A stretch of DNA of 24,773 nt from a virus. The notes beneath the pieces were generated by a model. That model worked only from the letters and a program-made list of their open reading frames with translations, made no database searches and was not told the DNA's origin. Every line of letters starts with the position of its first letter. Position 1 is the stretch's first letter. The position numbers and the translations under genes were made by a program. The stretch is taken from IMG/VR virus record IMGVR_UViG_3300042445_002566, positions 1-24,773 of that record, one strand, 5' to 3'. Positions 20,149-24,773 of this stretch are shown piece after piece.

Positions 20149-20177
20149 ATAGTACTGTATATATTGGCATAAGACAA
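20149..20177 (-). promoter_or_regulatory. Leftward promoter giving a probable leaderless transcript
   Basis: On the minus strand, TTGTCT (plus 20172-20177) and TACTAT (plus 20149-20154) are separated by 17 bases. Six bases (TGACAT) then lead directly into the ATG at 20142, so the expected transcription start coincides with the start codon, as in lambda cI from its maintenance promoter. Confidence 0.55.
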
Positions 20178-20182
20178 GGCAA

Positions 20183-20226
20183 AAATAAACATCCAATTGA
20201 ACACTACTACAACTAGATGTTTATTT
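20183..20226. repeat. Inverted repeat upstream of the leaderless promoter
   Basis: Perfect 11-bp arms AAATAAACATC (20183-20193) and GATGTTTATTT (20216-20226) separated by 22 bases. It lies 6 bases upstream of the -35 box. The arm spacing, centre to centre about 33 bp or three helical turns, suits two protein dimers or a regulatory site; it could also act as a hairpin. Confidence 0.6.
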
Positions 20227-20307
20227 CTGGCAGTTTATCTGCTATATTGTTGTCACCCAGTAATGGGCGTTTGAATTTCAAAAAGAACAACAACAACCAA
20301 ATGCCGG

Positions 20308-20336
20308 GGGGAGTAATTCTGTCACAATTACTCCCC
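20308..20336. terminator. Hairpin terminator overlapping the methyltransferase stop
   Basis: Perfect 11-bp arms GGGGAGTAATT (20308-20318) and AATTACTCCCC (20326-20336) around a 7-base loop. The stop codon of the leftward methyltransferase lies inside the stem. Short T-runs occur on both sides (TTT on plus; a T-rich stretch further on for minus), so it may work both ways. Confidence 0.65.
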
Positions 20337-21566
20337 TTTGCTATATTTGGCTACAGCCGCTTTAATGCGCGCATCTGCTATCTGGATGTATTCATCAGAT
20401 AACTCACACCCAATAAACTGAAAGCCTTCTAGGATTGCTCCGCGTCCTGTTGAGCCACTACCCATAAAAGGGTCAAGCACAGTTCCACCAACGGGTGTGA
20501 CTAGACGGCATAGGTAGCGCATTAACTCTGTAGGTTTAACCGTAGGGTGATTGTTCTGGTGAAGCGTTGTGTGCTTATCTTCTTCACTGGCTCGCGGTGC
20601 ATTGACACGCATATTGTTTCGTAACTCTAGGGATTCGCATCCATCGTCACGGTCACTTACGGCTGTCTTAGCGCAATAGAAGTATCTAGCAGTAGAACCA
20701 CCATTGTCATCATGCCCTGTGCGTGCGTGTGGTTTCTTACCTGTGAAGTGTTGTGAGTCCTTCTGGTAAGTAATCCCACCTGATTTACTAGGGCCAGAAT
20801 CAGGAAATAAGTCTAGTACTTGTTGGCTACCATCATGGATAAGGTTTGCAGGAAAACGACCATTATCGTGTGGAATAGAACCTTTGTGTGGGATAGGTGT
20901 TCCCATCATGCCGCCAGAGCGTCCACCGGTTTCATTAGGTGGAACAACGCGCATAGGTTCTGCCGGTACACGGCATTCATCTATGTTGATGCCACCTGTG
21001 CCATATTTAAGAACGTTGTCAACGGTGTTACCCTTGAATGGTTTACGTGCCATTGTGATTGGTTCGAGCGCAGGTTTGAGTGCTGTACCCCAGCCTTCCC
21101 AGTGCTTGGCTTCATCTGTTGCTGGTTTTGTAAGTTGCCACTTACCCGCAAAGTCACCGTATGCAACCTTGCCTTCTTCAGCACTGCGTGCGCCCCAGCC
21201 CTCAGACTCGCCTATTACTTCACGCTCCGCGCCTTTGGCTTTATCGATAGCCTTACTTATATCCATAGACTTAGGAAAGCCACTGCCATAAACCCACGCA
21301 ATCATGTCTCGGATTTCAAACCCTGCATCCTCAATACGAATTGCCATGCGATGTTGGGTGCGTGTACCAGCAAAGGCTAATAGATGTCCACCGGGTTTTA
21401 AGACACGAAGGCATTCCTCCCATATCTCTGTAGAGGGAACATCGTAGTCCCATTTTTTGCCCATAAAATTAATGCCATAGGGAGGGTCAGTCACTATGGC
21501 ATCAATCGAGTTATCAGGCAATTGGCGCATCGACTCTAAGCAGTCGCCGCTGAATATCTGATACAT
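20328..21566 (-). CDS. DNA methyltransferase, beta class (N6-adenine or N4-cytosine)
   Basis: A 412-residue protein. Motif IV DPPY lies at residues 27-30 (IDAIVTDPPYGINFMGKKWD), followed by LRVLKPGGHLLAFAGTRTQH, and the AdoMet-binding motif I DPFMGSGSTG lies near the C-terminus at ~365-374, preceded by HPTVKPTELMRYLCRLV. DPPY before motif I defines the beta group of amino-methyltransferases. The middle ~250 residues are a large target-recognition region. DPPY allows N6-adenine or N4-cytosine methylation; the target is not readable. Phage copies usually give self-protection against restriction, and no restriction enzyme is nearby. The start has a weak AAGGG 6 bases upstream. The dUTPase gene precedes it by 9 bases, so they are likely co-transcribed. 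Confidence 0.9.
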   Translation of the reverse strand: MYQIFSGDCLESMRQLPDNSIDAIVTDPPYGINFMGKKWDYDVPSTEIWEECLRVLKPGGHLLAFAGTRTQHRMAIRIEDAGFEIRDMIAWVYGSGFPKSMDISKAIDKAKGAEREVIGESEGWGARSAEEGKVAYGDFAGKWQLTKPATDEAKHWEGWGTALKPALEPITMARKPFKGNTVDNVLKYGTGGINIDECRVPAEPMRVVPPNETGGRSGGMMGTPIPHKGSIPHDNGRFPANLIHDGSQQVLDLFPDSGPSKSGGITYQKDSQHFTGKKPHARTGHDDNGGSTARYFYCAKTAVSDRDDGCESLELRNNMRVNAPRASEEDKHTTLHQNNHPTVKPTELMRYLCRLVTPVGGTVLDPFMGSGSTGRGAILEGFQFIGCELSDEYIQIADARIKAAVAKYSKGE

Positions 21567-21575
21567 CTACATCCC

Positions 21576-22013
21576 TTACTGTTTGCCTGTAGAGCCAAAA
21601 CCAGATGTTCGTGCTGAACGAATACTCTCGTCTAGCGGTGCATCATTTGCCATAAAGATAATCTGCGCAATGCGGTCTTTATGCAAGATGCGCCTTGTCG
21701 CACTAGATGTATTGTGCAAGATAACGCACATTTCATGATTGTAATCAGCATCAATAATGCCGGGTGCATTAAGGACAATCAATCCCTCACGGATAGCAAG
21801 TCCACTACGAGACACAATCATGCCAAACGATGTAGCGGGCATTGCAATACTTACGCCTGTACGAATGACTACCGTTTTACCGGGAGCAATATCAACAAAG
21901 TCGGCATCTACAATGTATGCGCGCAAATCAAAACCAGCAGACAATGTGGTTGCACGCTGTGGCATCTCCCATTCACTGTCAACATCGTCACTAACATAAA
22001 ACCGATAAATCAT
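21576..22013 (-). CDS. dut: Trimeric dUTPase
   Basis: A 145-residue protein with all five dUTPase motifs in order: I SAGFDLRA (25-32), II SRSGLA (68-73), III GIIDADYNHE (85-94), IV DRIAQIIF (113-120) and V SGFGSTGK (138-144). It hydrolyses dUTP to dUMP and pyrophosphate, keeping uracil out of phage DNA and supplying dTMP precursor. The length is normal for the trimeric family. Motif II has SRSGLA and motif III NHE where many homologues have RGE; both are tolerated variants, so the enzyme is probably active. The start follows the preceding stop directly (TAAATG) with AGGA about 9 bases upstream. Confidence 0.92.
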   Translation of the reverse strand: MIYRFYVSDDVDSEWEMPQRATTLSAGFDLRAYIVDADFVDIAPGKTVVIRTGVSIAMPATSFGMIVSRSGLAIREGLIVLNAPGIIDADYNHEMCVILHNTSSATRRILHKDRIAQIIFMANDAPLDESIRSARTSGFGSTGKQ

Positions 22014-22343
22014 TTACTTGTTATTCCTATATCCCCTAACACCATCACGCCATTCGTGTGCATAGAAACCTTCATCACGCACAGCCTCATCTCCTTCAAC
22101 TAGTCTATAACTTACGAAGGTTGCCTTTGACTTTGCTGTGTATAGATAATACACACCATCCTCAACCTTATTCCGTGTGTTAAGGCCACATATATTAGCC
22201 GCCAACTTTACCTGCCTAGTTACATTTCCTTGATTCTCAGGATTGCCTTCAACGCGGATTTTCTTCTTCTGTAATACAGACGCACTCTTGTCATCTTTAG
22301 AATTGCCGCGTAACCACGTTGTTATCTCAACTATACACGCCAT
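22014..22343 (-). CDS. Hypothetical protein
   Basis: A 109-residue protein with no recognised family. It is basic in the N-terminal half (SVLQKKKIRVEGNPENQGNV) and has a likely beta segment (GVYYLYTAKSKATFVSYRLV). GGTGG lies 6 bases before the ATG, a weaker ribosome binding site than usual here. It is the first gene of the dut-methyltransferase operon and is divergent from the gene at 22485; an inverted repeat lies between them. Confidence 0.62.
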   Translation of the reverse strand: MACIVEITTWLRGNSKDDKSASVLQKKKIRVEGNPENQGNVTRQVKLAANICGLNTRNKVEDGVYYLYTAKSKATFVSYRLVEGDEAVRDEGFYAHEWRDGVRGYRNNK

Positions 22344-22390
22344 GTTTTTCCACCTTGCAAATGTTTACAGTAGAGTATACACTATTGCGT

Positions 22391-22422
22391 ACGTTGCATC
22401 CGGTAGTGCCACTATGCAACGT
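22391..22422. promoter_or_regulatory. Inverted repeat in a divergent promoter region
   Basis: Perfect 9-bp arms ACGTTGCAT (22391-22399) and ATGCAACGT (22414-22422), with a second palindrome TAGTGCCACTA nested between them. It lies between divergent genes starting at 22343 and 22485, so it may be a shared operator. A TATACT box for leftward transcription lies about 10 bases to its left; no convincing -35 box was found. Confidence 0.5.
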
Positions 22423-22484
22423 GCCAAGTGGGGCATGGAGTTTCGCGCTTTTATCCATGCCCCCTTCCGATTTTAGGAGTACTT

Positions 22485-22874
22485 ATGGGAACACCACATC
22501 AAGAAATTACCTATCAATCAAGAATAATCAATCTGCTTAGTGAGCCTGTTGTTATCCTTGATTGGGGTTATGGTAAAAGAAAAGAACTAGACAACAACTA
22601 CATTGTCTTTGAGTCACTAGGGTACGTGCTTGAACTTAAAGATGTTACGGAAAAACCAGATGTCTTTTATATCGTTACCCCTGAGACAGCAAAGGTTCTT
22701 GCACTATTCACTCAACGTGCAGACATCATCTACCCTGATGGTGAATGTAGAGATAACCAGAACTCCCTGCTAGGCTATTACGCATTTGCATCATGTTCAA
22801 TGATTGAAGAGCCTCGTGCAACATACGATGAGTTGGACGATGAATATCACCCACGTGGTGAACGTCCAAGTTAA
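22485..22874 (+). CDS. Hypothetical protein
   Basis: A 129-residue acidic protein with no recognised family (EPVVILDWGYGKRKELDNNY, PDVFYIVTPETAKVLALFTQ). The pattern is alpha/beta; a Lys/Glu-rich middle is followed by an acidic tail. The ATG at 22485 has AGGAG 5 bases upstream. It is a single-gene rightward unit closed by a strong terminator and stands between two leftward units. Confidence 0.65.
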   Translation: MGTPHQEITYQSRIINLLSEPVVILDWGYGKRKELDNNYIVFESLGYVLELKDVTEKPDVFYIVTPETAKVLALFTQRADIIYPDGECRDNQNSLLGYYAFASCSMIEEPRATYDELDDEYHPRGERPS

Positions 22875-22878
22875 AAAC

Positions 22879-22902
22879 AAACCCCCGAATCACCGGGGGT
22901 TT
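22879..22902. terminator. Bidirectional intrinsic terminator
   Basis: Arms AAACCCCCG and CGGGGGTTT around the loop AATCAC, with TTTTT on the plus side and a T-rich stretch on the minus side. It separates the convergent genes ending at 22874 and 22907. Confidence 0.88.
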
Positions 22903-22906
22903 TTCT

Positions 22907-23467
22907 TTAGAAGTCTATTTGGACAATGCCGCCAAATTTACCTAGTTCATCCCATGTTCGCATTTTGAGATAGTAACCGTCGCCGTCACGTTCAACGCTA
23001 CCTTCATCGCTAGGTTCAGGACTAGTGTTACCCTCAATGGTTTCAACCCCCCATGAATGCACTTGGACAACCATTCCTATGTGCGCTATACGCCCAAGAC
23101 GTGACATATAAAAACACGTCAAATCACCCGGCAATACTACATCTTCAATCTTGCCATTCTTGATGGCTTTTAACCGATTGACAGATATCCACTTACCATT
23201 GCCTTTAGCCCATCGTGAGTAATCAGGAGTCCATCCTGTACGTGGAAATGTGGCATCGTAAGTTAGCCCTAGTTGTGTAGCGGCTTGTTTAAGCCGGAAC
23301 CGAATAACAGCCGCACACCATGGAGAACCCGCCGGTAATGGTGGAATACAACTAGCCTGATAGGCCTCTACAGGCCCACCACGATTCTCGCCTACCTCCT
23401 GTACACCTTCATTATCAATGGATAGTTTTACTGCCAGATTGGCAATAGGACGCATTGACCTACTCAT
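22907..23467 (-). CDS. CHAP-like peptidoglycan hydrolase (endolysin candidate)
   Basis: A 186-residue protein. Residues ~20-60 (EGVQEVGENRGGPVEAYQA, then PLPAGSPWCAAVIRF) place the catalytic Cys at ~51; LPGDLTCFY and RIAHIGMVV place the His at ~129; VETIEGNTS gives the Glu/Asn at ~145-147. This Cys-His-Asn/Glu order is that of CHAP/NlpC-type amidases and peptidases, which cut bacterial cell wall. No signal peptide and no cell-wall binding domain are visible, so it could be a small endolysin needing a holin. AGGAG lies 6 bases before the ATG. The 5' region holds the GGGGTCTCA array, and a promoter with an operator palindrome lies upstream. No holin or spanin is adjacent. Confidence 0.75.
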   Translation of the reverse strand: MSRSMRPIANLAVKLSIDNEGVQEVGENRGGPVEAYQASCIPPLPAGSPWCAAVIRFRLKQAATQLGLTYDATFPRTGWTPDYSRWAKGNGKWISVNRLKAIKNGKIEDVVLPGDLTCFYMSRLGRIAHIGMVVQVHSWGVETIEGNTSPEPSDEGSVERDGDGYYLKMRTWDELGKFGGIVQIDF

Positions 23468-23483
23468 TCAAATCTCCTACCCC

Positions 23484-23559
23484 GGGGTCTCGTATTTGGT
23501 AGCCACGGGGGTCTCATATTTAGTACCCCCACCCTATCAAATATGAGACCCCAATTAAC
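23484..23559. repeat. GGGGTCTCA repeat array upstream of the lysin
   Basis: GGGGTCTCGTATTTGGTA (23484-23501), GGGGTCTCATATTTAGTA (23508-23525) and an inverted copy TATCAAATATGAGACCCC (23535-23552) followed by AATTAAC. The second and third form a dyad with 16 of 18 matches around a C-rich spacer. The same motif, with the AATTAAC flank, occurs inside the initiator gene at 3389-3464. Here it lies in the 5' leader of the lysin gene. Confidence 0.75.
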
Positions 23560-23575
23560 TATAATCAAATGGACT

Positions 23576-23603
23576 ATAGTCACAGGAACAATAGTAGTGT
23601 CAA
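23576..23603 (-). promoter_or_regulatory. Leftward promoter for the lysin
   Basis: On the minus strand, a perfect TTGACA (plus 23598-23603) is followed after 16 bases by GACTAT, or after 17 by ACTATA. Transcription would start near 23568 and run through the GGGGTCTCA array into the lysin gene. The -35 box is inside the operator palindrome. Confidence 0.5.
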
Positions 23604-23614
23604 TATTGACACTA
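23595..23614. promoter_or_regulatory. 20-bp perfect palindrome, operator
   Basis: TAGTGTCAATATTGACACTA reads the same on both strands over 20 bases. It contains AGTGT-N8-ACACT, as at 15795-15812, and covers the -35 box of the lysin promoter. It is also about 30 bases ahead of the rightward gene at 23646, so one bound protein could control both directions. Confidence 0.7.
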
Positions 23615-23645
23615 ACTGATATGATTGCCCCGTAGGAGGCTTGAT

Positions 23646-23942
23646 ATGACACTGATTATTGTAATGACTGGATGTATTGCGTTTGTAATGGGATGGATTA
23701 CCAGCAAGGTAATTAATGCACCAAAGTTTTACGAGGCTGGAACGTTGGCCGTATATCACTCACGTGAAGGTGACAAACTTGTATGCTTAGTACAAATAAC
23801 CTACCTAGGGCAACCGTTTATGTATGTGAAGGCAGTAACATCTTCAGCAAAGCCTTCTATTCCGTATTTTGTCAACGCAGATAAAGTGACGATGTATACG
23901 ATTGATGGTGAAGCAATTAATGAGGCAAATTGGAATAATTGA
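23646..23942 (+). CDS. Small membrane-anchored hypothetical protein
   Basis: A 98-residue protein with an N-terminal hydrophobic span (LIIVMTGCIAFVMGWITSKV), then a soluble, beta-rich domain (GDKLVCLVQITYLGQPFMYV). One membrane anchor with the rest probably outside is likely. No family is recognised. The ATG at 23646 is chosen because GGAGG lies 5 bases upstream. It is divergent from the lysin gene and shares the operator palindrome with it; a lysis-related role such as a holin or antiholin is possible but not shown. Confidence 0.65.
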   Translation: MTLIIVMTGCIAFVMGWITSKVINAPKFYEAGTLAVYHSREGDKLVCLVQITYLGQPFMYVKAVTSSAKPSIPYFVNADKVTMYTIDGEAINEANWNN

Positions 23943-24033
23943 TTATCAGGGTAAAAGTAGATATTGATTACATCCTTGAATCCATTGTGTTAGTTCTCAT
24001 AACGCAAGAAGAAGTTCTTGCACATTCTAAAGT

Positions 24034-24064
24034 TATAATGTACACTTTGTTGTCAATCATGACA
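24034..24064 (+). promoter_or_regulatory. Possible -10 box and TGTCA-N4-TGACA operator
   Basis: TATAAT (24034-24039) has no good -35 box at the usual distance. TGTCAATCATGACA (24051-24064) matches the centre of the palindrome at 23598-23611 (TGTCA-N4-TGACA), lying just after the -10 box where a repressor would block transcription of the gene at 24078 and ssb. Confidence 0.4.
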
Positions 24065-24077
24065 TAGGGGGACAGTA

Positions 24078-24326
24078 ATGGTTTTACTACGCGCTAACAC
24101 ACATAGCGACCTTGAGGTTTCTATGCGCTCTACACCAAGTGGAATTCGCTACGATATCCACAATGCGGAAACACAAAGCAGTGTCAAGGACTTGAGTCCA
24201 ATGGATGCATACATATCCCTTACAACTGCTTATCAAAGCAACTCGGTAAAGTTACCTGCTAAGTTTGTTATTGAGTTTGCCGAGTTTGTTATCGCAGACC
24301 TGTCTGCTAGATTGAGTGTCAAGTGA
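24078..24326 (+). CDS. Hypothetical small protein
   Basis: An 82-residue protein (SDLEVSMRSTPSGIRYDIHN, AKFVIEFAEFVIADLSARLS) with no recognised family. The start has AGGGGG 7 bases upstream. Its stop overlaps the ssb start by 4 bases, so it is co-translated with SSB and may act in replication or repair. Confidence 0.65.
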   Translation: MVLLRANTHSDLEVSMRSTPSGIRYDIHNAETQSSVKDLSPMDAYISLTTAYQSNSVKLPAKFVIEFAEFVIADLSARLSVK

Positions 24327-24706
24327 ATAGAATCTGTTTAGTTGGACGTTTGACGAAAGACCCGCAAGTCAAAGCAGTTGGTGCGGCAAACACACAGGTG
24401 GCTGAGTTTGGTATTGCGGTTAATCGTATTGGTAAAGATGCCCCATCTGACTTCTTCAACATCAAGGTATGGGGAAAGTCCGCTGACTATTGTGGTCAGT
24501 ACCTAACCAAGGGCCAGCGAGTAAGCGTTTCAGGCCGTATCGAGTCACGTGAATACGAAAAGGATGGCGTTAAACGCGTCATCTGGGATGTAGTTGCTGA
24601 CCAAGTCAATGGGCTTGATAAGTCCGGTGAACGTAGCGGCGGTGACGGTTCACCCAATAAAAGCGGTAACCCCGCTGACTGGGAAATAGACGACCCGTTT
24701 GCATAA
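24323..24706 (+). CDS. ssb: Single-stranded DNA-binding protein
   Basis: A 127-residue protein. The OB-fold reads MNRICLVGRLTKDPQVKAVG, then AEFGIAVNRIG, then FFNIKVWGKSADYCGQYLTK, then VSVSGRIESREYEKDGVKR, the usual SSB order. A Gly/Ser/Asn-rich tail ends in WEIDDPFA, close to the acidic DDxPF tip that recruits host repair and replication proteins; one extra Ala follows the Phe. It coats single-stranded DNA during phage replication and would work with the annealing protein at 4994. The start overlaps the preceding stop as GTGAATAG; the start codon is read as GTG at 24323 with an in-frame coupled arrangement. It is followed directly by a terminator. Confidence 0.93.
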   Translation: MNRICLVGRLTKDPQVKAVGAANTQVAEFGIAVNRIGKDAPSDFFNIKVWGKSADYCGQYLTKGQRVSVSGRIESREYEKDGVKRVIWDVVADQVNGLDKSGERSGGDGSPNKSGNPADWEIDDPFA

Positions 24707-24711
24707 ACCAG

Positions 24712-24737
24712 AAACCCCATCAATCGATGGGGTTTTT
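24712..24737 (+). terminator. Intrinsic terminator after ssb
   Basis: Arms AAACCCCATC and GATGGGGTTT around AATC, followed by a T-run ending at 24737. The last 36 bases of the window beyond it hold no recognisable feature. Confidence 0.9.
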
Positions 24738-24773
24738 ATCTTCTATATAGCCAGCGGCAATCAACAGTTTAAT

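Noticed and set aside
20820-21380. A 186-codon rightward reading frame opposite the methyltransferase
   Set aside because: It lies entirely antisense to a well-supported enzyme gene, has no ribosome binding site and no family resemblance.

Overview
The window looks like the early and accessory part of a tailed double-stranded DNA phage genome, or a related prophage or phage-plasmid. The evidence is a single-strand annealing recombinase, a Gp157/Gam-like protein, a VRR-NUC nuclease, a winged-helix replication initiator beside a G39P-like helicase loader, SSB, dUTPase, two DNA methyltransferases, an ArdC-type antirestriction protein, Tad2-like (DUF2829) proteins, a CHAP-like lysin and the C-terminal end of a giant phage polyvalent protein. 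No terminase, portal, capsid, tail, integrase, rRNA or tRNA gene was recognised. Ribosome binding sites are strong (AGGAG/GGAGG). The host cannot be named; the gene families fit a phage of a free-living bacterium, possibly actinobacterial, but that is a guess.

Layout. (1) 1-1752 (+): end of a very large protein, closed by a hairpin at 1759-1796 that faces the converging left operon. (2) 15381 down to 1839 (-): one long leftward gene train. Its promoter-distal part (8156-1839) is tightly packed with overlapping genes and carries the recombination and replication module. Its promoter-proximal part (15381-8787) is different: almost every gene is a separate cassette of GC-rich hairpin, ribosome binding site and one small orphan gene, and most intergenic gaps there hold the same hairpin family (15 copies counted, including one at 5878 and one in the leader). 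(3) 15382-16821: a 1.4-kb non-coding control region with a leftward promoter, an operator-like dyad and three sets of direct repeats. (4) 16822-18285 (+): HNH-like protein, DUF5872-like protein, Tad2-like protein and MT-A70 methyltransferase. (5) 20142 down to 18282 (-): a translationally coupled set with a leaderless-type promoter, an XRE regulator, two more Tad2-like proteins and a DUF3310 protein. It meets operon 4 head-on with a 4-base overlap. (6) 22343 down to 20328 (-): unknown protein, dUTPase, DNA methyltransferase. (7) 22485-24706: a (+) unknown gene, a (-) lysin, and (+) genes ending in ssb.

Three features stand out. First, the hairpin cassette array suggests a phage gene-shuffling or post-transcriptional control scheme, comparable with but different in sequence from the start-associated sequences of cluster K mycobacteriophages. 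Second, a dyad array inside the linker-coding part of the replication initiator shares a 25-bp block (24 identical) with an array upstream of the lysin 20 kb away, which suggests a lambda-O-style origin with a second site set. Third, one operator type (AGTGT-N8-ACACT) sits at both the main leftward promoter and the lysin promoter, hinting at a regulon.

All family names come from reading sequence motifs by eye; no database search was run.
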